This document shows, one piece after another, positions 33,458 through 47,500 of a stretch of DNA of 64,000 nt. The stretch comes from Dermatophagoides farinae (taxonomy: Eukaryota > Arthropoda > Arachnida > Sarcoptiformes > Pyroglyphidae): positions 4,007,501-4,071,500 of the forward strand of contig NC_134681.1 of assembly GCF_024713945.1 (NCBI RefSeq), written 5' to 3'. The translations under genes were made by a program, and so were the position numbers. The notes beneath the pieces were generated by a model that did not search any database, was not told the origin of the DNA, and was given only the letters and a program-made list of their open reading frames with translations. Position 1 is the stretch's first letter, and the number at the start of each line of letters is the position of its first letter.

Positions 33458-34954
33458 AAGAAAGACTACAAAGAAAAATCAAATTCATCCATGTATGTTC
33501 AATAGAATGAATGATGAATATATATCGATAAATAAAATCGATAATCACGGTTATAGTATATACTAATAGTATTAATCGATTGATAGATAGATTTAGATGG
33601 CCACACCTATTTATATACAAACAAACGGAACAACAACAAACCTTTGACCTTGGCAGACAATTGTTGTTGTTGTTGTTGTTATAAAATTTAAAAGATGATG
33701 ATGATGAATAAATCAAATATTGTCAATAAGATTTTTTATTTTCCTGATCATTTGTATTGAATAATACAAATACAATCATTTTTTGGTGTATTTTATTTTG
33801 CTGAAATTCATACAAGATTCATATGAAAAATGTGCAAAATGGAAAAAATGAAAAAAATTTGAATTCTACCATTGAAATGAAATGAAATGAATAATGATGA
33901 ACAGAATGGAATGAAAACAACTATTGAATCATAATCATAATCATCATCATTATGATGATCATCATTATCACAATTGTAATTACAATTTATATCCAATATA
34001 TAATGATTGTACATATGCCAATGAATGAATAAATGAATGAATGAATTGAGTGGATAAATGAGTGGATAAATGGAAGTAAAAAAAAACTTCATTTTTTTTG
34101 TTCTGACCAAATGGGGCATTGTAATTGATCAACAACATTAACAATGAAAAATGAATTTTTTTTTCTTTCTTTCTTCACGATAATGGCCTGTCCACAGGAT
34201 TCTTCATAATCATCAGCAGTTTTTTTTTGGCTGTTTATTATTGGGCCAAAAAATTACAGCAACAACAACAACAACAAAATAAATTAAACGTATTGCACGA
34301 ACACACACACACACACACACAGGAACCTTGCATTGAATTGATTTTTAGAAATTCATCCATTTCTTCATTTGTTTATTTGTATTGTATTGTATTGTGTGTG
34401 TTTTTTCTCATTGTTTTTTTTTTCACCATTATTATTCAATAAATTCAAAATTACAAATTTATCATTGAAAAAATCAAATCAAAATATAAATCTTTTCATA
34501 AAATTTCAAAATGGATATAAGAAAGAAAGAAAAAAAATTGGCAAATTACAGTTGTAATAGATATATATATTTATAGTCCAGAAAACAAAAATGAAATTTT
34601 TGGACAATGTCCATTGTGTGTGTGTGTATCCATAATATTGGATGAATATTTTGTGTCTGATCAATATTCAATAATAATAGAAAAAAAAAGAAAAAAAAAT
34701 TCAAAAGAAATTTAATCCATTCGGATGGTTGTTGCTATGGTGGTGGTGGTGGTGGTGTTAGATGTGTTAAAAGTTGTGATTAATATGCTCAATGATTTTT
34801 TTTTTTATTTTACTGGCCAGTTATAAATTCAATGGTAATTCAATCAAAACACAATGATTGATAAATTGAATACGGCCGTAATTAATAATAGACATGTATT
34901 ATATTGTAATCTAAATTCTGTATTGTGAATTTCAAATTTGAGTATAGTGGATAT

Positions 34955-34991
34955 AAATGGCAGGCGTGTGTTCAATCAACGCCTGCCATTT
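34955..34991. other. Perfect 12-bp GC-containing inverted repeat (hairpin)
   Basis: The arm AAATGGCAGGCG at 34955-34966 is exactly complementary to CGCCTGCCATTT at 34980-34991, around a 13-base loop. The GC-rich core is unlike the surrounding A/T-rich repeats, so chance pairing of microsatellites does not explain it. It could be a structured RNA element, a protein-binding palindrome or an end of a degraded mobile element. Confidence 0.85.
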
Positions 34992-35221
34992 TTCAGTTTG
35001 TTTGTTTGTTTGTTTGTTTTTCTTTCAAAGAAGAATGGTGTAATGACATTGAAAAATTTTTTGTTTTTTTTCATCCACTGAAGAAGGAAAAAAATGGATC
35101 GAAATGGAATTTATTTCCAATTCGATTGATCGATAATAATAATAATGTGAATGGAAAGCGTAGATTTTCTCCGCTTTTTTTTAATGAGATATTTGAATTT
35201 GTTATTTCATTTTCAAAATTT

Positions 35222-35659
35222 TCAAAAGAAAAAGAAACGTTTTTTTCTGGATTTTTCCGCTTGATCCAAAGAATTATTATCAGATGATTGTGCAGAATTT
35301 TGTTTAGAATTTTTATTCGATTCCGTTTGTTCTGAATTAATTTTAATTGAATTCTGTTGTTGATTATCTGATTTTGTTGCCATTGTTGTTGCTGCAGCTG
35401 CTGTTGTCGTCTTCGTTGGTGATGATGACGACCTCGATGATGATGACGATGATGATGATGATGATGAGATGGATAATTTATGAAAATTTTTACCATGACA
35501 ATCATCATTTTGTTTATTCATAAAATTTTCATTCGATTTTGATGTTTTTTTTGCAATTTTTTTCGATTCATATGGATTTTTATCTTTAGAATTTTTTTCA
35601 TTACGTATCATCCATGGATGATGTGAACCGGCACTGAATCGCCTTGATAAATGATATTT
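35222..35659 (-). CDS. Unrecognised protein, exon 2 of a two-exon open frame nested in a long intron
   Basis: Second exon of a predicted protein of about 196 residues, contributing 145 residues and a TGA stop at 35224-35222. It starts KYHLSRRFSAGSHHPWMIRN and continues with a Lys/Asn-rich region containing a single Cys (NDDCHGKNFHK). A run of Ser, a Thr/Ala stretch and a Gln/Asn/Ser-rich section follow, ending in a basic and aromatic tail. The acceptor AG at 35661-35660 is the first AG after the upstream donor, and the phase (0) fits. I do not recognise the family. Codon style matches the confident genes, and the opening 20 residues are of ordinary complexity. It may be an independent nested gene or part of an alternative transcript of the host gene. 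Confidence 0.55.
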   Translation of the reverse strand, partial: KYHLSRRFSAGSHHPWMIRNEKNSKDKNPYESKKIAKKTSKSNENFMNKQNDDCHGKNFHKLSISSSSSSSSSSSRSSSSPTKTTTAAAATTMATKSDNQQQNSIKINSEQTESNKNSKQNSAQSSDNNSLDQAEKSRKKRFFFF

Positions 35660-35765
35660 CTTCATGTGTTTGTTTGCATTTTTTTTCAAAATTAAAGTTT
35701 TTTTTTAAAAATTGAAAATTTCAAAGAATTGTTTTTTTTTCAATTCAACAAAAAAGTGTGCTTAC

Positions 35766-35918
35766 TTTTTTCCGTTCATCACATTGACAATCATAGCTTT
35801 GACATTCCCAACAATAATGGCCATTTTTATTAAAACGATGGCGATTCATTTCCGCTTGATGACGATTTGGAAATGGATCATTTTCCATGATTTTATTAAA
35901 TACAGACATATAAAACAT
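35766..35918 (-). CDS. Unrecognised Cys-motif protein, exon 1 of the nested open frame
   Basis: Fifty-one codons from an ATG at 35918, three bases after an in-frame stop, to a GTAAGC donor at 35765. Alternative in-frame starts lie at 35909 and 35888. The chain contains MENDPFPNRHQAEMNRHRF followed by a compact cysteine cluster, HYCWECQSYDCQCDERKK (C-x2-C-x5-C-x-C). Such a cluster could bind a metal or form disulfides; the sequence does not say which, and no signal peptide or membrane segment is visible. The sequence is non-repetitive, which in this window is itself evidence for coding. A 106-bp intron (35660-35765) joins it to the next exon. I do not recognise the family. Confidence 0.6.
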
Positions 35919-38900
35919 TTATTCAACAATCGTAAATTAGACAGAAAAATTTTTCAACCAAACAATCAACAAGAACATTTTCATTCCAAAGTCAATCATA
36001 AGAATGGTGAAACCAAACGAATACCAAACACGCACACATTCAACAACAACAACAACAACAAAATCTGAACAAGAAGAAAAGATGAAGAGGGTCCAGAGAA
36101 AGACTGGGTAAAAAAAGAAAAAAAATTCTAGCAGCAGATCTATCAATGTATTGATACATCCATATGTTACCTAATGATAACAGCAGCAGCAGCAGCAGCA
36201 GCAGCTACAACGCACACAAGTTGAAACGATTTCGATGTCACATTTTTTTTTAGACCATGAAATCATTCAAAGAAAGAATGCGTTTTTTTTTATTTATTTC
36301 AATAAAAAAAAAAAAATCTTTTCCACGAATAAAGAAAACAACAACAAGAAAAGTCAAATTAAATGGACCGAAAAAAAATTGCTGTACACACACACACACA
36401 CAAAATACGAAAACATAAATATTATCATCAACATCAACCGAGTTCATCAAATGTGTGGACTGCAGCAACAACAACAACAACAACAATCGGATATATTCCT
36501 AAATGATTTATGTTTCATTTTACACACACACACACAAATAGACAATAATTTTCAAAAACAAACGAACGAATGAAAAAAAAAATTAAAGATTGGCCAGCAC
36601 CCATTTAACAGTGGAAAAAAAAATCAAATAGCCAAATCATAATTATAATGATGATGATGATGATTACAAAGTTGGATGAAAAGAAATGATGAAAAAAAAA
36701 ACACAATGAAAACGCCCAAAAATGTAATGATATTTTTTGTTTTGTTTTTTGTTTTTTGTTTTTTTTTTCTTTACTATCTACCATCATCATCAGTCAGTTT
36801 ATAAGTTGAAAGTATCATATAAGGTATACAAAAAAAAATGCAATCAGTCATTGATACGATGATGATGATGATGATGATGATGATAGTGATAATGGCAATG
36901 ATGCTTGATTGTAAATGAGATATGAGAATTTTTTTTGTTTTGTTTTGTTTTTCGCTTATCGTTTCTGGATCATTTTGTTTTATATAAACACAAACGCATA
37001 CAAAACGGTAAATCTATATAAATTTGTTCTGGAAACGTGTGTGTGTGTGAAAAAAATTTTTGTTTTTGCCTAAATTTTGTTTGTTTGTTTCTGTTTTCTT
37101 CGTCTTTTTTTACATTTGATTCATATATATTTATTTTATTACACGTTATCGGTGAATTATCATCAATCTAGGACAATGGTTAGAATTCTGAAATTTTTTT
37201 TTCGCTGATTTTGATGATTAGATTTAAATTTTTTTTTTCGTAAAAATTACAGGAAATATAACCACTTACAGCCAGTTTATAATCGACTGATGATTTTTTT
37301 TTATGACAAAAGATCATTAGTAATCATTAGATTGAAATTAACCCCCACCCCCCGATTCGGCAAGCATAGTGGCATTACGGTTTGATGTTTTTTTTTGTTT
37401 GGACTAACTTTAAATTGTGCCACTAGTTTTCAAGAAAAAAACCGGGAGGATTTTTTTCTTCGTGTTGATTATGTCATCAACATCATCATTACACTTTTTT
37501 TTGAATATAGGAAAGGTCATTATGTTATTTACAAAAGAATAAAAGGGTGCCCATTCTCATTATCAACGACAACTGTTCATTATTATTATTCAAATTCAAA
37601 TGATGAATATAGATCAACGATTTAATGAATTGATTTATATATTCATTAATCCAACAGTCAGAAGAAAAAAATGTAAATAAAAATATCAATGCAAATGAAA
37701 CAGACACAGCAAAAAAAAAAACATTAAGTAAGAGATCAAGCAAGCAAGCGAGAAAAAATCCATCAATCCAACTATATTTATGGGCTTGTTGAAGCAAAAA
37801 AAAAATTGAATTTAATGATGATGATGATGATTGAATGAAAATGATCAACAAGTATCAAATTATAATGAATTTTGAATGAAAAATCAGAAAAAAAACATAA
37901 TTATTGTATAGTGTACGATGATGGTGGTTTTTGCAACACACGCCCATATGAATGAAGAATTTTTTGAATAACGAAAACAAAAAAAAATTAAAAAAATCAA
38001 TGTCGTTGATATTAATTTACCATATGGATAGATGGCGTTACCTGTACAATATATTTGTACTTGAATCTTATATTTATTTAGTCATCAGTTTTTCTGCTGT
38101 TGTTGTTGTTGTTGTTGTTCACTCTTGAATCTCTTTGATTAATGATCGTTTCATTTTTCTTTTTTTTTAAATAAAATTAAGTAAAAAAAAAATTGATGAT
38201 AAAATCTTTTTCCATCTGTTCCATGTTTAATTGTAACGAATAAATCATCATCATCATTGAACATTAACAGACAACAACAACAACAAAAAATTGTTGATAA
38301 TCATCGTTATATGATCATCATGATGATGATGATGATGATGATTATTATTATATGATGGAAGTGTTAATTAATCGAGTACATTCTAAAGTATTTTTTTCAG
38401 TTTGATTGTACTTGGACAACAAAAAAAAAACGTTGAACTGAACTGAACTGAACTGAAATTCAACTTTGAACTTGAACATTTTTTTTTATTGATGATATTC
38501 AATGAATAAGAGGAAAAAAAATTGGAAAAAATTTTCGACGCACAATCATCATCATTTAAAATTGTTGAACATAAAAAACACGTGCTAATGTGCACGTACA
38601 AAAAAATTATTTTGTTTTGTCCTTCAATCATCATCATCACCATCATCACCCATTCGATTGACGCCCACAATAATTTGTATTGATCAATCCAGAAATTGCA
38701 AAAGCAAAAACAAAACAAAACAAAACAAAAAAATGAACGAAAGTGGTCGCTATTACAGATCAGATTTCTGACGATCATCAAAAGTGTTTACTTTACAAAT
38801 TTCTATCTTCTGGTCTTTATTCGTCAAAAAAAAGATGTTCAAAAAACAACAACAACAACAAATCGATTGAAGGTCCATTTTTTTACAGTCTTTACAACAA

Positions 38901-40325
38901 TCATCAACTTTGTTCAAATAAAAAAAAAACGACAACAACAACAACAACATCGAATGGATGAATATATCGAAAATCGAACAAGTTCAATTTATATATTTAT
39001 TTATTGAATTTGAATTGTCTTAATGTGAACAACAGCAACAACAACAACAACGAAATATCGAAAAAAAATACTCAACAACATTCAATTGAAAAAAACCTAC
39101 GATATAAAAAAAAAACTTCGGTTCAGTAAACACACACACACACACACATGCATACATTATTTGTTGAATGAAATGAAGCCACCTTATTGATGATTATTTT
39201 ATGATTTTATAATGATGATGATGATGATGATGATAAAATGGAACATTTTTTCAAATTCAAATTCAAAAAAAAATCATCTTCATTGTAAAAAGTGAAAATA
39301 AAAAAACAGCTCAAGGCTCAATTTGAAGTGTATATGTTCATGTGTACACAAAACATTGAACACAGTATGTTTGATTGATTTACATATGATTTTTTTTCCA
39401 AAAAAAAAAAAAAAAAAAAATTCAAATTGATTGTCAAATCAAGTGAAAACTTGTAAACATACATTGTGCGTGTGTGTAATAAATATATAATAAATGTGTT
39501 TATTTGTGAAAAAAAATGATCGATTGATGATTGTAAGTGCAAAACAGCGACGACAACGAAAAAAAAAAATTGATTTCATCACATAACATTAGATTTCCGT
39601 AAACTTTTTTTTTATTTGCTGTTATTTTGAATCATATTTTTGTAGTGAAGAACAAAAATAAAATTTCTTTTTTCCCTTTACACACACACACACACACATA
39701 TACGGAAATTCATGTGATTAAAAAATCGGAAATTTTTCATTTTTTATTTGTTGAAAACCAACATATCAGATGATGGCAAACAGATGATAATCAGACTATT
39801 AATCGAATGATTGATTTTCAAATGGTCAATCATATCACATATTAATAGTAGATATTAAAGAGCAAAAAATAATCAAGAAACAAGTGACATTTAAAAAAAA
39901 AAATTTTGCGTAACTTAATGGACAACAACAAAGAAAAAAAATTACATTTTCATAATGTCTAATGACGGAATATGCAACTCATCATTATTATTCATAATGA
40001 TGATGATAATTATCATCATCATCATCATCATCATCATTTCATTAATTTACTTGCCATGAAAAATATAAATGTGAGAAAAATGAAAAAATAGTTTCGCGTA
40101 GCGAATTAATTGATTCATGAAACACACACACACGCAGACAAAAGGTGGACAATACAAAAAACAAAAACGTAATTATAATTAAAAATCGTTTAGAAATGAT
40201 TGATCCATCCATCGTCAAATGATGGTGATGAATCTTCTTCAGATAAATTCAACAAAAAAAAACATTGAATTGGACAATGAAAAAGAATTGAGCAATGAGC
40301 TTGTTTATTAGATTTTATCATGTCA

Positions 40326-40358
<33 letters not shown>

Positions 40359-43300
40359 TTGTTTGTCAACTACGTGGATGACGACATTTTTTCCACAAAA
40401 GTAGCCAAAATATATTTTTCAGCGGATCATAATCATTTCATTTTAGAACATTTTTATATATTACATGAATAGATTTTTTTTTTCTTTTTTCAACAAAATT
40501 GACACTTTACACGATTATATTGTTATAATGATGATCCATCATCATCATCATCATCATCACACCATCAATAAATCGTTTTGAAAACAATTATTATTGTCCA
40601 CTTGTGTGTGTGTGTGTGTGTGTGAATATTTTGACAAGAAAAATTTCGTAAATCAAATACAATTCGATGGTGAAAGTGAGAGATAGAGAGAGAGAAATTG
40701 GATTGGATGTGAAATCAAAAATCAGAAATCAGAAATCAAATCAACACCATACAAAGACCATTTTGATTTTATTTCTGGCATATGGAAAAAAAATAAAATA
40801 AAATGAAATGAAATAAATCCAGTAGCTGCTCATGTGTGTGTGTGTGTGTGGTAAATATTTAAATTGAAAATTTGAAACAAAATTTTTCATTTTCTTCTTG
40901 CCACTAAAATGAATAAAAGTTTTTCAATCCAATTGAATTCATTTCGCGTAATCAAATGTGATTTGAAAATTTTTTTTTTCTTTTTTTTCACTACAACAAA
41001 GAGCGAAACTTTGAACGTTTTTTTTTTCTTCAAAAAAATTCAAGTCAATAGCCGAATAGACGTTAGTGTTTTTTTTTACATTGAATTTAAACATTTTAAC
41101 ATGTAAAATGATACCGAGAAAAAAAATTGCAAAACGCCTACACTAGAAAAAAAAACATAAATTATTTACACACACACACACACACACACCTGTGGATAAT
41201 CAACAATTTTTTTTGCTAGTTAATCAATTCAGTGGATTAAAATCAAACAGACAGACACAGACAGACGCACACACACACCTTACCAAATGGGTAACCTTAT
41301 CCTTCTATGTTTACATGATTTGTTTGATGATGATCATATGACGACATTTAGTTAAGAAAAAAACAACAACAACAAGAAGATCCAAAAACCTTGAATCATT
41401 CATTTTATTTCATACATTCATTCTGTGAATGAATGAATAAACGAATCATTGTCAATCCTTTTTTTCCCTAATTATCAACGGATGTAATCACAAGAATATT
41501 GAAATTGATTGAGTGACTGAAATTTTTATATCAAAGTTGATGATGATGATGTATTCATATGTAAATGATAATAATGATTATCATCATCTGTAACCTTCAA
41601 GTTTTCTTTTGTTTTTTTTCTTCTTCCACTTTTTTTTTAATTATTCAATTTAAATAAATAGAAATTAAATCAGATTATTATCTTGAATGTTTTTAATTGT
41701 GAAAAACAAACAAACAACCACACACACACACACACACACACCCGATATTGTTCATGTTCAAATGTTTTTTTTTTTTTTTTTTTTGAAGATTCTCTAGCAA
41801 TAATGACGATAATGATAATAATAGATTTCTTGACTTTCAGCTGTTTATTGTGTGTCTGTGTGTGTGTATTTTTTTTTGTCTTCACTTACTTAATCACGTA
41901 TGTTCATCATGAGAAATTCTTGAGAAATTTTTATATTCAACCAAAATGAAACGAAAACAATGCCACAAAAAACAATGACGAAAAAAAAGCAAAGAATCAT
42001 CGTGTGCAATCATCGATGGTGAATATATATATTCAATTGTTCCAGGATTCATTGTAATAGATTCCATATACCATCATCATTCATAGTTATTATAGAAATG
42101 ATGATGATGATAATTGACCAGAAATCAACGTTTTTATGACCATGTTATTGAAAAATTTTTGTTGATAAGAGGGTAGCAGTAGCTGACTTTTTCATTCATT
42201 ATATACGACACAATTGAATAAAAAAAAATAAAAAAAATTTTCAAAATTGTGCACGTATTTTGCACGTGTTTTTCATCAATCAAACACTACTTTTGAATGG
42301 ATGAATAATAATAAAAAAAAAAATTTTTTAAATTGTTTTCACAGATTTTTTTCAAGCACAAAATAAAACAACATACAACATTTCAATTGTTTCAATTGAA
42401 TAATTGAATCAGGGTCAGTCAGTTTGTTTTATTATCCAAAACTAACCAGCAACAAAATAACAATGAAATTGAAAACCAGTTGCACTGCATCATAATAATA
42501 ATCCATCATGATCTTGTTTTTTTTTCTCACTGGTAAATCAATCATCATTTATTCATTCATATTGCCATTCACGTGACATATGGATTAAGTTTCAGTATCT
42601 AATTTTCTTATATTTATATGAATATAATTCATTATTATATCGCATATTGGCTATACTCATCATGTGATTGAAAATGAACAAATAAAATCGATTATCATCA
42701 TCATCATTGCATATGTGTGTGTGTAACGGAAATTTTGTTTTTCTTTGTTTTACGGTTGGTTTTCTATTTGAATTTTTTTCATTTTCGTTTTGTCATTTTT
42801 TATAGAATGCCGCTTATAGATGACCATTATTGATGATGATGAAATGTTTTTAGATTTTTTGTTTTTTGTTTTTGTTTTATTTTGTTTCGGTCTCATGTAT
42901 ATATCTCATTATCATCATCATTGTGGTCAAGGTTGTTTTGTTTGTTTGTTTATTTGTTTTTTTGTTTTTTGCTTTTTGTTTTGTTTTGCATTTTCTCTAC
43001 GATGATGATGATAATTCGATTTGGTAAAATTTTCAATTTCATTTTCTCATCATCATTATAATGAGGATTTTTTTCGTTACACTCTCGTACATTTTCTTTA
43101 CCTGTATTTCATTCATATATGAGGTCAAAGTTGTAAAAAAAAACATGCGTAATTAACAAGAAAAAAATTGAATAAAAAACAACAACAACAACAACACCAA
43201 ATTACAATGGCCATGATCATGACAATTAATCATTACACACAAATTTTGATGACAAACAAATCAACAATCAATGTGATGATGTTTGGCCAAATCTAAATCC

Positions 43301-43560
43301 AAATTCAAATTATTACCGTCCATGATGTGAAAAAATATTCAAAAAGAATGAAGAAAACAATTTAAATTGAATGAAAAAAAATTTGAATTTTCCCTTTTGC
43401 ATATATATAATGTAATGTGATCCAAGTAGAAAAAAAATTGGTGTCATTTCGGGCTGAAATTCAAATCATTATATTATACACACGAGAGATAGAAACAGTT
43501 TGTCATTCATTCATTTATTCAATGGTTTTTTTTTGGTGTAATTTTCATTTCTCAATCATC

Positions 43561-43588
43561 AAAAAAAAAAAAAAAAAAAAAAAAAAAA
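43561..43588. repeat. A28 homopolymer
   Basis: Twenty-eight consecutive A residues. I see no open frame or target-site duplication beside it that would mark a retrocopy, so I take it as a simple homopolymer. Confidence 0.9.
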
Positions 43589-44491
43589 TAATGACAATGC
43601 AAATCAGAATGGAAAAAAAATGATAATCTCATTGTATTTGTGTGTGTGTGTTTGTTCTATTTCAATTGGATATATATTCAAATGATGATGATGATGATGA
43701 TGGTAAATAATAATTGAATCATTTGTTGTTGTTTTGATGTTATAAAAATAGTAACAAAATAAGAGAATAAAAAAAACGACGACAACAACAACAACAATAA
43801 TAATAACAACAACAACACCGATAATATTGTCCTGTTTATGTAAATTGTTATCTTATTTCTTTTCTTTTTTTTTTTTGTATAAATTTCATCTCATTTTTTT
43901 GATGTGAATTTTTCATTTTTCAGTTATTTTTTTTGGTTTTTTTTGAATTTGGTTCAGTTAAAAATGGATGAATGAAACCAATTTGTTTTTGATTTGAATT
44001 TTCGTTTTCTCTACATCATCATCATGATCATCATGATGATGATGATGATAATTTGAATAAATTTTTTCTAGGTTTAAGGTCATGATGATGATAAAGAATA
44101 AGAAAAAAAATAGACTGACCAATCATACACACACACACACATACAGGGAAAAGATATCTTTAGATAATCTATTCAGGATTTACAAAGAAAAAAAAATTTT
44201 TCATTTTTCATTTTTTTTTATATTTTGAGAAAAAAAAATGAATTTCTTCTCTCTCATTCGCTCTCTGAAATCATTGTTTTCCACTGTGTGGTCACATTTT
44301 TGAATCATCCAATGTTTTTTTTATGTGTTTGCAGGTACATTTTTTTTCGGGAGTATCGATTTCGGATTTTTTTTTCCTTCATTGAATTGCGAAAACACAT
44401 CATCATCATCATCATCATCAACCGGATGGATTGATGGATCCAATTTCACTGATTTTAATTCATGAGTAAAATTTATTTTATATCCGACTGT

Positions 44492-44533
44492 GATGATGAT
44501 GACCGATGATGATGGTCATCGGTCATCATCATC
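44492..44533. other. Perfect 18-bp inverted repeat with 6-base loop
   Basis: The arm at 44492-44509 (GATGATGATGACCGATGA) is exactly complementary to 44516-44533, separated by TGATGG. Part of the arm is the ubiquitous TGA repeat, but the central GACCGATGA and its complement are not repeat units, so the pairing is not just a chance meeting of TGA and ATC tracts. Confidence 0.85.
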
Positions 44534-47500
44534 TGAATCATTGTGAACGGGATTTTTATTTTTTTTATATATTTGAAATCTCGTCCTCGTCGATTGTTTT
44601 TTTTTTTTTTTGTTTTTCATCATCTCATTTAATGACGATTGTTTTCTGCTATCCACTTGTATGTTACGTTTGTTCCACTCTTCAGATTTTTATTTTTTTT
44701 TCTTTCTTTTGATGATGATGATGATGATTATCATGATCACAGCTTGTGGGATAAAATTTCTTCGGTTGCAGATCCGAAAAAAAAATGATTCATGAGTTCA
44801 AAAAGCAAAAAAAAAATTGTTGAAAATAACAGCAAAAAAAAAAATGAAAATTTTCACCCGAAAATTATATATATGTGTATGGTTGTTATCATTGAATCCT
44901 TGTTGTTGTTGTTGTTGTTTTTTTTTTTCATTCACAATCTTTGATCACGATAAATTCTTGTACACATCACAAACATAGTGAGAGTGTGGAACAAGATGAA
45001 CCAGATTCATATATAATAACAATAACAACAACAACAAAAACCATTTGTCTTCAATTTAATAAATAATTGGTCATATCATTCATAAACGCATCATCATCTA
45101 GATTTACCGACAAATTGTCTATTTTTTTTGCTCTACTTCAATATATGATAATGGTCAAAATTTTTAAATCCATATAACACAATTATATATGTGTGTGTGT
45201 GTGTGTGTGTGATATTATCAACCAGAAAAACAGAACAAAACAGAAAACAAAGCGATGGATCAAGATTTTTTTTTCTCTCTCTCTCCTGAAATTATTGATG
45301 CTAAATAAGATACTATCATCAACATGATCATGATGAGATTGTAATGATGAAATCTAATAATGATGATATATCCATATCATAATAATAATAATAATCGACG
45401 ATATATCAATCACTGGTTACAAGTGTAAATGATTGCAAAGTGTATCATCAATGATGATGTAAAGTGTTGATTTGTTATATTTATTTATTTATTTTTGTTT
45501 CTACAAAAAATTTTCTTGTTGAAAATGACACTTAAGAGGAAAATGAAACTAGTTGATTGCGAACATCAACCACAACAACAACAACAACAACAACAATGTC
45601 CGGTATATGGAAAAAAAACCGTACAACAACAATTCTTCAGCAACAAGTTATACTTGTTCAAATTTTCGATGCCATAAACATCCATTAACATTCATGTAAA
45701 TGAAAATTTCAAATTTTGTTTTTTTTTTTGTTTTCTGCAAAATACAAGCACAGTATCATCACCATCATCAGCAATGAACAAATAAAAATATGGCCGACAT
45801 TCTCATCATTTGAATTTGAAACTTCATACTTTTGAAAGGAAAAAAAAATTTTGTTTTCATTTCATTTCATATATTCATGAATACAGAAAGACAACAGAAA
45901 AAAATCACATATTTGCATTGTCCGTTTTGTTGTTGTTGTTGTTCATTTTTTAAAATACTTGAAATGAAATGATACCGACCAGGATATGAAACATAAAACA
46001 CACACACACACACACATTCATACACTACAAAATGACACAAAAGATTTTTTTTCCGCATTAAACAAAATATAAATATTTTGTGGCGAATAAAAAAAAAAAA
46101 AAAAAAAGAAGAGCGAGAAAACAAAGAAAAAAAAACAAACAGAAATCATCATCATTATTATGAATCGAATAAAGCAAAGACAACAACAACAACAAAAAAT
46201 TTAGAATTATATAACGGAGGTGGATGAATAACGAAAAAAAAAACAAATTCAAACAAAATGACAATGATGAACAACATCATTATCATTAGGAATTGGTTTT
46301 TTTTTCCTGTACAAAATGAAAATGATGATGATGATGTTTTTTAACTATGAAAAATTCCATAGTTCCGGGATCGATTTCATTTTTTTTGAGATGAAAAAAA
46401 AAATTTTTTTCCACCTCCTTTCAAAAACCACCAAAAAGTAGAATGACAATGATAATCTATATAAATCATTGATATTTGGATCAAATTATTACACACACAC
46501 ACAGACAGACAGAGAGCGAGAGAAACTTGAACTACTGTTTGACCATATCATTTAATAGGGTCAATTGATCAAAAAAAAAATTGATGTCTTTATATATTAC
46601 CGTGTTTAGTTCACTAACACACACACACATATGCAGACACAAAACACATGTTGAATGAATTAAACATAAGAAAAAAATTTTTAATAGTAGGTTGATGGAT
46701 TCATTTTCGGTTCAAGTTTTGATTTTTTTTTGTTTTCTTTTCATCTGATTTGATCGACAATAATCTAATTATTATCAAAATCCAGTTTTTTTATATTTCA
46801 GCCAAAAGGGTTAAATGCTACACACACACACACACAGATGATATCATCAATATCCTTGTTCATAATTAAAAATTCTGGCCTGTCATCGATGTTATCATCA
46901 TCAACATCATCAAAATTGGTGGTGACAACCCCAAAAAATAATAATGTTTGTGTGAAACAATTTTTTCATGTAAACATGATTTATATGTATTATAAATAGC
47001 AGCACACACACATATATGTATTGTAGTAGTGGGATGAATATGCCATAAAAAGTCAAATAAAAACATTTTTCCCTTTGTCTGTGTGTGTGTCTGTGTTTTT
47101 TGTCGGTTATGACAATAACCAAATAATCAACCATGAAACAAATAATAAAAAAAAAATCAGATTTTTTTTTCACAAAACACACACATGCACAAATTTTTTT
47201 TCCATCCCAATCCATTATCACTGAATAATGGCAAACAAATCGCACACACACACACACACATCGATGGAGAAGACAACAACAACAAAAAAAAATATAGATT
47301 CCACATGATTGATGATGGATATTGTGTGTGTGTGTATTGAATCAAACAAATTTTTTTTTTGGCTTAAATACAAAAAAAATGGGAAAACAAAAAAAACTCT
47401 CAATCATTTGTTTGTTTGTTCGACATGTTTTTTATCATTATATGGCCATTTGTTTTGTTTTTTTTTTTTGAAGAAAATTCAAAATTCAAAATTCTTAAAA

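Larger units (their letters stand above)
29366..35221. other. Non-coding stretch, part of the long first intron of the chitin-binding gene
   Basis: Apparently intronic DNA between the exon at 29365 and the nested open frame at 35222. It contains TGA, CAA, CA and GATT repeats, a CAA-type tract at 33415-33457, and the GC-rich hairpin at 34955-34991. The short frames on both strands (for example 29801-30235 +) are dominated by translated repeats, and I support none as a gene. Confidence 0.5.

Noticed and set aside
43561-43588. A28 tract considered as the tail of a retrotransposed copy
   Set aside because: No coding-like or RNA-gene-like sequence precedes it on either strand, and no flanking duplication is apparent.
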